From: Chionoecetes opilio
Taxonomy: Eukaryota; Arthropoda; Malacostraca; Decapoda; Majidae
Assembly: GCA_016584305.1 (NCBI GenBank)
Contig: JACEEZ010002694.1
Coordinates: 1-64,000 of the forward strand
Reading direction: 5' to 3'
DNA: 64,000 bases
The notes under the pieces are model-generated. The model was not told the origin of the DNA, ran no database searches, and saw only the letters and a program-made list of their open reading frames with translations. Positions 11,132 to 23,112 of the stretch are shown piece by piece. The translations under genes and the position numbers were made by a program. Position 1 is the first letter of the stretch. The number at the start of each line of letters is the position of its first letter.

Positions 11132-13819
11132 TACCGTATTTGCCGGCGCATAAAGAGCACTCCGCATATAAGACGCACCACTATTTACAGGAAGTTTTGA
11201 GAAAGAAAAAAAATTGGTGTTTTTGAGGGGGGAAAAAAAAATATCATAAATTTATCAAAAAGGTATTAAAAAAAAAAAGGGTTTGTAGAGGAAAGTAAGT
11301 GATTATGAGCATGTACCTAAATACAATATTCACAGTGCAGTTGAATGTGAATGAAAAATTATACTAGTTAAAATGTAAAGGGAATGACAGGGTAATCAAA
11401 AATCGGTCATAATATATTGCAGGAGCCCTATAATTGATATTCGAAGTATTTTGACCTATGACATATAGCCTTAGATTTATGTTGAGGTATTGCATTGGTT
11501 GCATCTCTGCTATGTGTTTAGGACTGTGGAAATTGGCAGATAGATATTGGTATTATTTGGTAGTGGGCTTTCAAAAGTCCTAGGACTCTTACCTACAGCA
11601 TGTCACTGATTCATTTTACCTACATTCTTCATTCTGGTATTGGAGCCCCATTTCCCATGGCGCAATGGAATAATAATGGCATTACACGTAGTACCGAAAA
11701 TCTACCGTATTTCAGCCAGAAAGTTAAATAGGTTTATAAAAAGATAGGTTAGGTTAGAGGTGGGTGGGTTTTTTGGGATGGGGTTGGTTTTAGAACAGAT
11801 GATATAGAGAAAAAACGAAAAATTACCAATAATTATGGCGTGCGAAGCGTAGCAATGTTTACGGGGCAGACCTGGAGGGGCAGGTTGCCCCCTCCCCACA
11901 CACACATGGAAACCAACCTGATATCCGACAAAAACGAGAGCAAAAGATTAATTCAAAACATATAAAACTATTCAGGAGGACAAAGTTTCGGCCTGAAATT
12001 CGGTTGGTTGCCCAATAACAAAAATTTTACGAAGATATTTAGGTAACACTGTAAGTAACTATCTCTACCTTGTTGTTATTGTTTGTAATGTGAAGGGCAC
12101 TGTTGTCGGGATCCCCGACGATGTTGCCCTCCGGTTTACACCCTATGAAACTATCACAGTCGCGGAGGGTTGATTAATCTTCTTCAGGAAGGTACAGTGT
12201 GAAGGGCTGGTTTCACACTCTGAAAATCATCGGCAGCGTTTCAGTCAGCCGTGCCTGTATTCAAAACTATTCGTCACGGTTCCATCATTTTCGGCGTTCT
12301 GCTCACCCTCAAGCAGACATTGTGCCTAGAGGCATGAGTTGAAGAAATTTGCATTAATAGCATTCTGTTGGATGAAAGAAGAGGAGTTGAACTCTAAAAA
12401 AAACACTGTTTTGGGTACATAAAAGCCTTGAGGAAACGACAATTATGAGCACGGGCACCGTCTCATTACGTTAAAATATTCTTCCCCAGAAAAACCGTTA
12501 CGGACAGGACGGTGGTGTATTGGAGCCGTGACGGCGGCGCACTGTTTAGGTAAACACGTCTATTGTTGAATGCACGAAATTCTAAACGGATGTGATGAGG
12601 ACGGGTTGCCTGTGTCCACCATGATGGTATGGTGTGATTCGGCCTTGAGCGGACGGTGTGGGCGCCGTGATGTGTCTGGTCTTTGTTTACAGTGTGGAAG
12701 ACTTTGGTCCAGTCTAAATCTTACCGTTGCAGCCTTTTTACTAGCACTTTCATACCAGTTTCCCTTATCCGTAGAGGTACAAGGGTGGGATTGAGGGGTC
12801 GAGGTGGTACAAAGGCCTTATTGCTGTTCTACTATCCCACCTGCTTACCCACTGTAGCGGCGCTAACACACAAAAAAAAAAACACGCACATACACACCTG
12901 CATCTGCTTAGGCCACCCCCCTACTGGGACCAGGATTAGAGGGTGACCTGACGCTGACCTGACTTGTCCTCGCTACACAACTGCAAACTCCAGCAGGTAA
13001 TCAGTCAGGCACGGACACACATTGACACACACGCGCGCCAACCTCTTGTCCCACGTGTACAATGACTCTCTGTCAAATAAAACTACAAAGCCATGCTGCC
13101 CTTTCTCCATCCTTGTGTGTATAGGACAGACTCCCCAAGTACTATACCTCCCATTCACCGCTCACACACAAAAAAACTTTAACATGCTCTTTGGTTTCAC
13201 TGTTCATTTAATCAACAATTACTCAGTCCAGCGAAAATTCTCTTCACCATTTTTCTGCCTTCCTTCTATCATCTCCTTCCAACTGTTGGTGTCAATTCTG
13301 TGGTCCCCGAAGTCAATTGCGGGTTAAGGCGACATCTAATATGCGGGATGTTGTCTTTTCCATGGGTGCGGGCAGGAGTCTGAGCGGTAAGGACCCATGG
13401 TGGGGGCGCGGAGGGCGTTCGCCGAGTGATATCCAGGTGGAAACGGGCACAGACCTGAGATATCAGACGTTTTACAATGGAGAGCAGCAGCGGGGGGTGG
13501 ATGATGTATACATCTGACACGGCCATACTTTGCAGCAACAATCGCTATCTTGTTGCCCAGCTCTTGTTTTCTCTAAACTCCAACCTTTTCTAGTATTAAG
13601 CATTACGTTGATAACACGTTACTAATTTCTGTTCAGTGGACTTACTGCCCTCAACACAGATCACTCCAGACCCTTTAGTAATAATCCAACCGGCTGTTTG
13701 CACTCTCTGCCCGACATCTCAGTCGCTAATATAGCCGCATTAGACGCAGGGCTGAACTTGGCTTGCATTTTTTTCCTTTAGGGAAAAAAACTGCGTCAGA
13801 TGTGCCGGCAAATACGGTA
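11132..13819. mobile_element. DNA transposon remnant with TACCGTATTTGCCGGC ends
   Basis: A perfect 16-bp inverted terminus, TACCGTATTTGCCGGC, lies at 11132-11147 and, reversed, at 13804-13819. The left end continues into the ATAAGACGCACC motif seen in many Tc1/mariner/pogo-like elements, and the right end has a GACGCAGGG relative at 13742. A TA at each edge would fit a TA target. No transposase frame is visible in the 2.7 kb interior, so it is non-autonomous, gutted or carries nested sequence. Confidence 0.6.
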
Positions 13820-13989
13820 ATTGGTTAGGCTTAAGAGATTCTAATGTTTGATCTCCTAAAGGGACACGAAGGCGTAGTAAGACCAATATCGCTTGTCCCC
13901 TCGAGGATAGAGGCGTGAGAAAAGACAAAATTATGAGGTCCCACGACGAGTACCCAGACGGGGACGGGGGGGAAGGGGACAGGAATATC

Positions 13990-15495
13990 AGACCCCTACG
14001 AATATCACCCTAAGAAGGGTTGACCGTTCTAATCCTTTAAACTACCGTCCTATAGCTTTGACTTCCTGCTTTCTAAAGTTTTTGAATCTATACGTAATAA
14101 AGAAGATTATAAGATCTATCTGCTACAATCTTCTATCTGATGTTCAGTACGGTGTCCGTAAAGGCGATCTACTGGCGATCTTCTAGCTTTCCTAACTGAA
14201 GAGACTGGTCATCCTCCTTTAGGGGTTTCGGTGTTGAAACTTTGCTGTTGACCTTGACATATCAAAAGCTTTGATAGAGTCTGGCACCAAAATCTTAATT
14301 CCAAACTACCCTCATTCGGTTCTATCCTTCTCTCTGTACCTTCATTTAAGTTTCATTTCAAACAGTTCTATTGCAGCTACTGGTAGCGGACATTGTTCTT
14401 CTCATTAAAATCTATCATAGTGGTGTTCCCCAGGGGTTCTGTCCTATCACCCACTCTCTTTCATTATTCATAATTATCTCTAAGTTTAACTCAAAGACCT
14501 ATCACTCCTACGCTTGATGATTCTACCTGCATTTTTCAACGTCGTTTATTAGACGTCCAACTCAACAGGAACTAAGTGATTCACGGAGAGAGCATGCCAC
14601 CGAGCGCCTAGAGTTCTGATCTTTCTATAATTTCTGATTGGGGCAAAGCAAACCTTGTTTGTTCAATGCCTCAAAAACCCAATTCTTCACCTATCTACTC
14701 GACAAAACTACCAGATAACTATCCCTCTTCTTCAATGACAACTTAACTGTATCCTTCTTCTACAATGAACATTTCTAGGACTATCTTTACTAAAAAAATC
14801 TGCAAACTGGAAATCTCACAAATGCATCTCTGCTAAAAAGCTCTAAGAAGTAGGTTGCTGTGGCATCTGCGTCCTTTTTTTATCCCTCCCATGCGTTGCT
14901 TTTACAGTGGGCCTTATCCGACCATGTATGGAGTATTTTCTCACATGTTTGGGGAGGATCCACCTCATACAGCTCTCCTAAACAGGTTGAGTCAAAGGCT
15001 TTTCGTCTCATCCACCTCCTCTCCTCTGACTGACTGTCTTCAATCTTAAATCACCGCCGCAATGTTGCTTCTCTTGCTCCTCTCTTACCGTTATTATTCA
15101 TGCTCACTGCTCTTCTGAACTTGCTAACAGCATGCCTCCCCACTCCCGGGGCCTCGCTGCACAAGATTTTCTACTCTTCTCTCCTATTCTTCCATCTTCC
15201 TAATGCAAGAGTTAATCAGTTACTTTACTCTTTTTCATCCCTTTCGCTGGTAAACTCTGGAACTCTTCCTGTTTCTTCTATTTTTCCACTTTGCCTCCTA
15301 TGACTTAAATCTTTTCAAAAGAATAGTAACAGACACCTCCCGAACTAATTGGCCTACCCCTCTGGTTTTTATTTATTCTCTTACTGTCTTCCTTATAGGA
15401 CTGGCAACTAGCGGGCTTTGTGTTACCCCATATTTTGTTGTGGCCCTTGGCCCGTTTCCTTGGTATTCAACCACAAAAAAAAAAAAAAAAAAGAC
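13990..15495 (+). mobile_element. Decayed jockey-like LINE, reverse transcriptase to 3' tail
   Basis: The reading breaks into several frames but preserves jockey-type reverse transcriptase landmarks in order. These are an ALTSC-like start (about 14055), a VQYG.RKG block (about 14140), a DLDISKAFDRVWH-like block (about 14255-14290), and VPQGSVLSPTLF-like sequence (about 14430-14465). A C-terminal region follows with MPP, PRCTRF and a LWNSLP-like motif (about 15130-15280). The element ends in ATTCAACC plus an A-run at about 15473-15492. The many frameshifts mean it is dead or badly sequenced. A 5'-truncated tail of the same type recurs at 33640-33870. Confidence 0.75.
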
Positions 15496-15773
15496 ATAAA
15501 TGGGAGAAGCTCGATAAGAAATAATGATTAGGAAACACTAAGTATGAATGTGTCTGTACCTGGCATACACATCCTGCTCCTCCCTGGCGGTCCTCTCTAA
15601 ATAGTAGTGTCACCCTCTGTAATCCTATTTAGTTGTAGGTGCTCTGCTATGGGCCCTGTGGCCTGTATGTCACTCAGTGTACACATGGGCTGCCCTTACT
15701 GTCAGTCACGTGCCACCCACTCACCTCTCACCTGATGTGGTTTGCTGTGATGCCAGTGAGTGTCTCCCCCCAG
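15496..15773. other. Likely intron or intergenic sequence
   Basis: No repeat or exon is recognised. It ends with the polypyrimidine tract CTCCCCCCAG that precedes the next candidate exon. Confidence 0.4.
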
Positions 15774-15917
15774 AGTTCACGTGCTGGCGCTGGCTGAGCT
15801 AGTCCGGTGCACGGCTCCCCGCTGGTGTGCCAGGCCAACGGAACTCTCCAGGTCACCACATGGCGCCTCCTCCACTCCATCAACCCCAAGCTGTTCCTGC
15901 CTGGTGATGAAGACTAC
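15774..15917 (+). CDS. ATR: ATR kinase, candidate N-terminal exon
   Basis: It follows a CTCCCCCCAG acceptor and ends at GACTAC before a GTGAGG donor. The first part reads VHVLALAELVR. After a one-base frameshift it continues HGSPLVCQANGTLQVTTWRL and LLHSINPKLFL. From memory this lines up with the early helical repeats of vertebrate ATR (about residues 68-115), in particular the SSPLMFV and WIITRLL regions. It lies upstream of stronger ATR exons on the same strand and in the expected order. The frameshift probably reflects sequence error. The match is modest, so another helical-repeat protein is possible. Confidence 0.5.
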
Positions 15918-17399
15918 GTGAGGCTGGGCTTAGGTGGGTTGTGTGGTGGGTGGAATGCACCCACCCTCATCACCTTAATTATAGAGGGCTAGAAATTTTA
16001 ATGCAATTGGAATAATGTTACTCATATTTTCATGACTATAGATGCTGCATTGCAAAGGTAAACCAACACATTATGCATTGATACTTGTATGTACACCTAC
16101 ACCGTACCCCATGCACTAGTCATTTTCCTTAGAATCTATTTCATCACCCTCATTCAGCCCTGGTCCATCAGTCCCTGTCACACAGCTGTAGGCTTGTCTC
16201 TGTGAGGAGGACCTCCAAGCTCCATCTATAAGGCTGGCGTCCATTGATAAGACCCTTGCTGCTATCTGCCACTGGCTGCTGCACAATACCTGGACACAAA
16301 TATTCCATTTGTTTTAAATTTTCTTTTTAAGTATGAGTTGGAATGAAGAAAGTAGGAGTGGAGATTGATTGAACAGCCGAGGGAGCGAGGCGCTGCTTGA
16401 TAGGCCGGGGTCCGGGGGCCACCTATGCCCCCTTCCCCACGCCTTTGAAGGTGTTTTAAAATATGCTTTCTGTCAGTTTTTCCAGGGTCAAACTCACTCC
16501 TTTCATAACAATATTTATGGGCCATATATATTTTCTTTTGGAAAGTAGGCGGCGCAGTTTGCGAGTAGACCGGTAATTGCGCCTTTCCGCCGCTTGTTTT
16601 TGAAGACACTGACTAATTACAAAGATAGTGTGACCTATCCTCCCTTCATCATTTTCATGAATAGATCTACTGAATAATTTGCACTGGTATCTTATTGTTT
16701 TTTTTGTACAGATAACATTTGTAACCAAATGCACATCCCTTGGCATTAAAGATTACAGGAATTCTTTTATAGTAAGAATTCATTCAGTCTTTCATAGGGT
16801 TATTAATAGCAAACAAAATGGTATGACAAAAATTATGTTTGGTTATTATGTGAGCAAGAGCGACCTCCCGAAGCAGCCGGCGTGGCAGTGTTGTTGTTGT
16901 GAGGAATGCTGATGGGCAGTGTAACAGGGCCATGCTGTGGTTGGCTTGTATGCCGATCCACCCGATGCCCAGAGTGATGGGAGTGCACAGTGGGCATGTG
17001 TTTTGTGTGTGTCATGCGGGAAGACTGGGCCCGTTGACTCTCTGGGTGCATGACTCTTCAGGATGTCACCGTGGGGTCCACCCTCAATTCCCTGGCCGTT
17101 GTTTGTAATAGTCCCTCTCCTGTACTGCAACGTTCCTCTAAGACCCCAATACTATAACCTTCGGGTTCTCCGTCTGGTAATGCTTGGGTCGTGGAAATCT
17201 TTGTATTTGTAATTGGGCTAATGAATGGATGACCTAGTTTTGTGAGGCAAACATACCTTGATGTTTTTACAGCTATTATCAGTGAAAATGCATCATATGA
17301 AAATGCAAAATTTAGTATGTATCTTACTATTTGTTTTTACAAATTATTCACCTGCCATATTGGCAAAACGACAACAAAGTTTTGAAATGTTTTTTACAG
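15918..17399. other. Probable ATR intron sequence
   Basis: Mostly AT-rich. 16850-17110 is GC-richer but gives no consistent protein reading. Exons for the next ~90 ATR residues would be expected here and were not found. They may be hidden by sequence errors. Confidence 0.35.
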
Positions 17400-17557
17400 A
17401 GGGGAAGGGAGGTCCCCTGTTTGATGTTCCGAGTGTCACCGTGCAGGTTTCCCGTCGGTGGTGGGCGCGACGGTGCTCAGCTCCAAGCCAAGGCCATCAC
17501 GTTTGCCGACACAGCCTGCAGGCCAGACGCCTCCTCCTGGCCATCATTGTGTTTTGG
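17400..17557 (+). CDS. ATR: ATR kinase, possible exon (weak)
   Basis: A strong acceptor, TTTTTTACAG, precedes 17400, and a GTGATA donor-like site follows about 17557. Fragments in different frames (AQLQAKAITFADTA, then LQARRLLLAIIVF) resemble the KIKSLAISFL helix of vertebrate ATR near residue 240. At least one frameshift is needed. The position fits the gene order. Treat it as a hypothesis. Confidence 0.35.
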
Positions 17558-18420
17558 TGATACTCATGGGACGGAGGTCGTCAGGGCCGCAGGGCTGGAA
17601 AGAATAAGGGACAAATTACCACAAATACAAATACAATAGTTTGAGATACTAAAGAAAATGGGTTTGTGTATCATACCTATGCAAGAGTTTATCATGAGTA
17701 GAAGATTCAAGATATTACAAAGAAGTGATCCAGTGACTTCTTTATCCCTTCTCTTTGGTTATGCATCTCATGTTGAGGCCTTCATTCATTCTTTTTCAGG
17801 ATTTAATTTGAAAATCTTTGCTAAGCGTTGTTAGAAATTCCTGCTCCTGGTTCTCCTATAAATGTCCACTATTTTCATTCACCACGTTTTGTCTTCGACC
17901 CATCAAGTGGATGTGGTGACCAATGATAGTTTTTTGGCTCACATCCACCACTCATCTATGTGGCATAGGAATATATTGTGTGAAGCCCTGTGGCTGTTTA
18001 TTGATAATATCGCCCACATCTTAAGGTGCTTTTTTGCCCTTCTGCCATCTATCCTATCTATCTGCCTATTCATCTATTTATCTATCTGTCTATCCTCCTC
18101 CTACTCATATATATCTTGCTATTGCCCATCCCCTATTTGCTTGTGTTCCTGCCACCATTCTGCCTCAGTGGCTGCGTGGTGCCAGGTGAAAGGGCTGTAT
18201 GGCCTGGCCCTGCCACACTGTGCCTCTCTTGCTCATAGAGGCTGCTCCTGATAAAATACACTCTTGTTCTGTATAAACGAGAGAGAATTTTGAGTAAAAA
18301 TAATATGAATTAATTGAATTTCGGAATAACAAGAGTTGATCAAAGTTTGTAATCCCTAGCTCCAGACATCTTTATGGATCCTTGAAGCCCTCACATCATT
18401 TGAATCCCTTCCTGCCACAG
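17558..18420. other. Probable intron with CTAT-type low complexity
   Basis: 18050-18100 is a CTAT/CTGT-rich microsatellite-like stretch. Nothing else is recognised. Confidence 0.4.
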
Positions 18421-18520
18421 GTCCTTCTCTCGGCTAGGAGACTTGCTTGGCGGCACTTTGACTGCTGGATGACATTTGGCTCCTCACCACCAATTGTCCT
18501 TGAGGGAGGAGACACAGACT
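18421..18520 (+). CDS. ATR: ATR kinase, possible exon (weak)
   Basis: A CTTCCTGCCACAG acceptor is followed by VLLSARRLAWRHFDCWMTF. A helix-rich segment is expected between the 17.4 and 20.3 kb exons, but the match is not specific and the donor is unclear. The 3' boundary given is approximate. Confidence 0.25.
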
Positions 18521-18544
18521 GAAAGTGTCTTCCCTTAGTGCTGT

Positions 18545-19205
18545 GAATGCCTCCTGGACACGCAGTGGCCTGCCTGTGGGCCTTAGAGGTAGTGCTGGGA
18601 CCACCAGTTCGGTCTGCTGTAGCCCTTAGAGGTGAGTGCTGGACACGCAGATGGTCTGGCCTGTGGCCTTAGAGGTGAGTGCTGGACTACCAGTGGTCGC
18701 TGTAGCCTTAGAGGTGAGTGCTGGAACAGTGGTCTGCTGTGGCCTTAGAGGTGAGTGCTGGACACCAGTGGGTCTGCCTGTGGCCTTAGAGGTGAGTGCT
18801 GGACATCAGTGGTCTGCCCTGTGGCCTTAGAGGTGATGCTGGCACCAGTTTCAGTGGTCTGCCTGTGCCTTAGATGTGAGTGGTGGGACCTCAGTGGTCT
18901 GCCTGTGGCCTTAGAGGTGAGTGGTGGACTCAGTGGGTCTGCCTGTGCCTTAGAGGTGAGTGTTGGACATCAGTGGTTCTGCCTGTGGCCTTAGAGGGTG
19001 AGTGGTGGAACCTCAGTGGTCTGCCTGTGGCCTTGAGAGGTAGTGGTGACATAGTGGTCCTGCCTGTGGCTTTAGAGCGGTGGAAGTGGGTGACATCAGT
19101 GTCTGCCTGTTGCCTTAGAGGTGAGTGGTGACTCAGTTGGTCTGCCCTGTGGCCTTATAGGTGAGTGGTGGACAACATTGGGTCCTGCCTGTGCCTTAGA
19201 GGTGA
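18545..19205 (+). repeat. 40-41 bp minisatellite with embedded splice-donor motif
   Basis: About 15-16 units of CTTAGAGGTGAGTG, then TGGAC, then CAGTGGTCTGCCTGTGGC. The period is about 40 bp, with many one-base indels. Each unit carries a TTAGAGGTGAGTG string that combines an acceptor-like CTTAG with a consensus-like donor AG|GTGAGT. It lies in a probable ATR intron. Confidence 0.85.
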
Positions 19206-19473
19206 TTCGCAATTCTTTCTGATTTACATTGATCTGCATGTATAGTGAAGCATGCATGATCAATGTAATTCAGAGAAATTGTTGAATTGTATGATGGATA
19301 AATATAGCAACATACAGTAGGTCAAGGGTCAATCCAGGTCAGGTCCACTTATTAACTTATCCTTATTATTTAGTAATTTATTCCCTTATTATTTAACTAA
19401 CTTTCTCTACTTATATCATTTATTTAGAATTATTTTCTTATTAATTTAGTTTTATTTCCTAATCATTGAGTGA

Positions 19474-19690
19474 CCTTACCCCTTCACGGCCAGATCCTTT
19501 CCTTGGCTATATACAATTGTATGTTGTCGAACCATTAAAATACGTAAATTAACTGAATTACCAAATTAGTTAGTCGACAAGGATACTAAACGATCATAGC
19601 TATAAAAATATTGCTTATATTCACTAAAATTGTCTATGGTGCCCAAATTTACGAATGGAAATTACACTCTGGGTCTCAAGGGGTTTAAAT
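19474..19690 (+). mobile_element. TTAA-flanked 210-bp MITE (family M1), error-rich copy
   Basis: Starts near ACCCCTTCACGGCC and ends CTCAAGGGGTTTAAA. This is the M1 family described at 40737-40949. The flanking TTAA is blurred here. Confidence 0.7.
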
Positions 19691-20069
19691 CCACTCCTAT
19701 ACCTAATGCAATCTCTTTACTCTGGCCTGCGGAGGACAACTCCCATGCAGTTTGGGGTGGTAGGGGCAATGATAAGTAAACATAGTTGTAAGTAGGCAAT
19801 CAATGTAGTAACAAAGAAGAATGACGAGAATGTGTGGAATCTAAGATACTGTATAGCATGATTATTATATTATTTTTTTTTACAAAGGACTGGCAAGGGG
19901 TAAAAAAAAAAAAGAGTTAACAAAAAAGCCGCTTAGTTGGCAATCCCTAAGAAACAGTAGAGAATATAAGAAGGGAGGTGGCCCCCTTGAGTTCAGGTTA
20001 TAGTACGGGTCAAGAATCTATGTAGAACCACACTTGTCTCAATCCAAACTCATATCAATCTCTTCATAT
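19691..20069. other. Intron sequence, nothing recognised
   Basis: AT-rich, with short A runs (about 19900) and no exon. Confidence 0.4.
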
Positions 20070-20262
20070 AGAACATAAGGAAGCTACAAAGGCTGTGAGA
20101 CCTACACGTGGTAAGTTCCTGTTACTTAACACTACTAGCTCCCACCATGAATTTCTCTGCCTCCTTTAAAGCTCCCTAATGACTCTGCAACTAAGTACCT
20201 GTCTACTGAGTCCCATTCCAATCATTTACCACCCTTTTTGTGAACGCAGTTTTTTCTCCCAT
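20070..20262 (-). mobile_element. 3' end of a LINE (RVVNDWN tail)
   Basis: The minus strand reads FTKRVVNDWN, then SLGSFKGG-like sequence, then a stretch ending GTAGCTTCCTTATGTTCT. This is the C-terminus and 3' tail of a LINE whose tails recur at 37940-38110 and 38985-39075. It directly abuts the next ATR exon. Confidence 0.6.
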
Positions 20263-20277
20263 TACTCTCGCCTGCAG

Positions 20278-20552
20278 AGGACAGACTACCTCATGCAGTG
20301 TGTCGGAGCAATGATACAGCTCCTTTGCCACCTCCGATGAAGATCCCGGCAATGCCACACAGCCAACAACGAAGCCTCCCCAGGTAGCGAGGCCCCGCAC
20401 CCCCCGGCCTGGCCGCGCCCCTGGCCGAGGTGGTGACGCACCCTCAACCGAACACCATCCCAGACCTGATTCGCATTTTTTCGGGAGGATGTTCTGATGA
20501 CGCTGTACCAAGTGTTCAGCCCGGCCCAGTTGTTTGCTGCAGAAGATGCCAG
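20278..20552 (+). CDS. ATR: ATR kinase exon (helical repeats before residue about 340)
   Basis: The acceptor is TCTCGCCTGCAG. It opens RTDYLMQCVGAMIQLLCHL, breaks frame, then reads LAAPLAEVVTHPQPNTIPDL, then IRIF. A run of six T at about 20486 must be read as five to continue REDVLMTLYQVFSPAQLFAA EDA before the donor AG|GTAGTG. Order and helix pattern fit vertebrate ATR near its FEDGVLMRLKSDLLKA region. The homopolymer frameshifts are typical of raw long-read error. This exon occurs once in the window. Confidence 0.6.
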
Positions 20553-20783
20553 GTAGTGTTGGATGACCTTGTATTCCCCTTATTAAGCTCATTGCCTTGG
20601 ACTTGATTCAGATGCAGTCATAGGAAAATTATGAAGAAATTTAGATGAATATTTAAGATAATTTTTTACATTTTGTTATTCAAATTAAAAAAAAATACTG
20701 ACTTTACATAATATCATGTTCGTTCGAGACCTGATTTCACAAGTATTCAGAATCAGGGAAAGACTATGAAACGTGTGTTTCAG

Positions 20784-20917
20784 AGACGCTGAGGCAGCCA
20801 CTTGTGGAGAGCTTCTGTCCTGTGTGTGGTCCTCCCTGAGCCCTGCCTCCCCTCACCTCCCTCGAGGCCACCAGCGACCCTTGAGGGCTGTGTGGACCAA
20901 AACATCCTGTACCGGAG
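20784..20917 (+). pseudogene. ATR: ATR exon, error-rich copy (PLVESF exon)
   Basis: This is the only copy with the exon's true 5' end. The acceptor GTGTGTTTCAG is followed by AGACGCTGAGGCAGCC. The TLRQPLVESF reading then breaks, and the clean partner at 31226 supplies the rest. It ends at CCGGAG before GCAAGA, a possible GC donor. Confidence 0.6.
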
Positions 20918-20945
20918 GCAAGATCCTGACTGTTGAAATGTCCAC

Positions 20946-21190
20946 TATACTCCGCCGCATGTTTAATAAGGGGCCCAATTTTCGCCACTCAGTTGGCGAA
21001 AATTGTCCCCCTTTCACTCCCCCCTTACGAATGCACTGGATTGGCTGAGGTGTTTGGTGTTGGGGCTTTAGGGCGAACTTGGATAAGGCAATTCTCCACC
21101 CGACACCCACACCTTTTCAGCCAATCCCGTGTCATTCGGAAGGGGGCAGTGTAAGGGGCCACATTTTCGCCAACTAACGTGCGGCGAGTA
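20946..21190. mobile_element. Palindromic MITE family M4, error-rich copy
   Basis: Partner of 31369-31612, with the same CTATAC...GCCGCA ends and central mirrored CAATCCCGTG blocks. Confidence 0.7.
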
Positions 21191-21389
21191 TAGTACATTA
21201 ATATATCGCCAGTTTTCTGAAATATTAACTGCTGCTAACATTTGACCATTCCATAAGCTATTTCAAAACCCTTAGGTGTGGCAGGTGATAGCTGATATAT
21301 TTTGGTCTTTGCATATTGAAGAAGAATGTAGTACTGTTAAGGTGGTGTTAATGTTCTGTTATCAATGAATGTTACCCTGCAAATCTTAG

Positions 21390-21526
21390 GTGGCCACTGG
21401 GTGCTGAAGAAAGCTGGTGGTGCTGAGCTCTGGAACCCCTGCCACCCCCACCACCAGACACATCCACAAGACCAAAAGCCAGAACCATCACACCCTCCTC
21501 CCAAGAAAAAGACTATATTCGGATAT
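21390..21526 (+). pseudogene. ATR: ATR exon, error-rich copy (partner of 31805-31932)
   Basis: Acceptor AAATCTTAG, proline-rich middle, donor GGATAT|GTAAGT. Several indels break the frame. Confidence 0.6.
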
Positions 21527-21645
21527 GTAAGTCTTTGCTAACTGTGGAACAGGGATTGTAATATTTGATTTAGGTTGGGAAAATATTGGTCATGATTATT
21601 TTATCGTAGTGTTAGAAATGTAGAAGTAAGTTTTAATCAGATAAG

Positions 21646-22130
21646 CGGGTCTGATTTTCCTTTCAAACCCAACTCAGGAACACTTCATTTTTGGGTCTGA
21701 TTTTTCTTTCTAAGTCTACTCAGAACACTTATTTTTTGGGTCTGATTTTCTTTCAAAGTCACTCATGAACATTTATTTTTGGGTCTGATTTTCTTTCAAG
21801 TCTACTCAGGAACACTTTATTTTTGGGTCTGATTATTCTTTTCAAAGTCTACTCAGGGACACTTTATTTTTGGGTCGTGATTTTCAAAGTCTACTCCAGA
21901 ACCTTTCTTTTTGGGTTCTGATTTTCCCTTCAAACCAACTCATGAACACTATTTCTTGAACACTTTTATTGTCATTTTAGTTTTAACACTTATTTATAAA
22001 CAATTTTATTTTATTTTTATTTTTAACGCACTGTTATTTATGAACACTTATTTTATTTTAAAAACACTTATTTTATGAACACTTATTTTATTTTAATTTT
22101 ATTTTATCACTTATTCATGAACAGTTTAAT
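21646..22130. repeat. 45-bp TTTGGGTCTGATTTTC array and ATTTATGAACAC array, error-rich copy
   Basis: Partner of 32048-32520. Confidence 0.75.
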
Positions 22131-22142
22131 TTGTTGTCCCAG

Positions 22143-22331
22143 GGAGTTTTTCTCGGTGCCTCCTGTGGGTGTGGTGAACCTCATCAGGTGGTGGGAAGAC
22201 AGGCCCTGCAAAGATAGTGCCTGTCTTTGCCGGGTGTCAGAAATCTGCTCAAGCTCTTCTAAACAATTGAAGCTTGGTCAACATCATCATCTCAATACTG
22301 GGGTGGCTGCAGACTAACATCCCATCGTCTA
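22143..22331 (+). pseudogene. ATR: ATR exon, error-rich copy (partner of 32534-32719)
   Basis: Retains CTCTTCTA where the polished copy has CTCTCTA. The extra T restores the reading ALLEQIEAVNIII, so this noisy copy corrects the polished one at that site. Confidence 0.6.
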
Positions 22332-22773
22332 GTAAAATATTATGTGTATTTCCCTATCTTGTATGTAGGTTGTAGTATAAGCCAGACTTATACCTTTTTT
22401 TTAAAAACAGGAGCGCAAAAACCTGTCCCCTTGCTGCTACTGATGATATTTGTTGGCAAGGAGAAGGAATACGAAGTTTCTGACTTATTCCAGCTGGTAT
22501 TTTATCATAGTTAACCATAATTATGCAGGTAAACGAACATAGGCCCATAATTTTTAAAAGCATGAGACCTTGAAGATAGTGTGAAAAATTTTTGCCTTGT
22601 TTAACAAAAATGACTATAGTGGATTTTTTTTCTCTTCTTCATACAAATGGCCTTTTTCCCAAACCGGTGGCACGGCGCACACAAAACACATCCCTCACAA
22701 ACAATGAACAATTTACAAACCATTACATTGGTCTTATATTTTATTACAATACGAGAAAAATCTAAAATCTTAA

Positions 22774-22981
22774 CCCCATTGAGACCCATAACGTAATTTC
22801 CTTGTATTTTTGGGTACCATTAGACGATTTTTAGGAATATTAGCATATTTTATAGAGATATGAACCTGTTTAGTAATCCTTGTCCCTAACTAATTTGGTA
22901 TATTCAGTTACTTTTCGTAATCCTTATAGCTAACAACAGACAATTTTTATAGCCAAGGAAAGATCTGGTTTGAAGGGGTTA
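22774..22981 (-). mobile_element. M1 MITE, error-rich copy
   Basis: Partner of 33144-33357: TTAACCCC at the left, GGGGTTAA at the right. Confidence 0.75.
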
Positions 22982-23112
22982 AATGTTTTCAGATACTCTC
23001 CTTTGTTTACATTCATCAAATTATCTGCATTTTCTTATCGTCTTTTCTTCTCTATGGGGTTTAAAATGTAAGCCAATTCTTTGTACTGCAGACTCATTGT
23101 ATCCTTTCGTAG

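Noticed and set aside
18636..19131. Frames repeating CGLRGECWT or ALEVSAG
   Set aside because: Translated 40-bp minisatellite with indels, not a protein repeat.
20203..20592. 129-codon minus-strand frame as a gene
   Set aside because: Its C-terminal part is a LINE tail and the rest is antisense of an ATR exon; the + strand reading has splice sites and family similarity.
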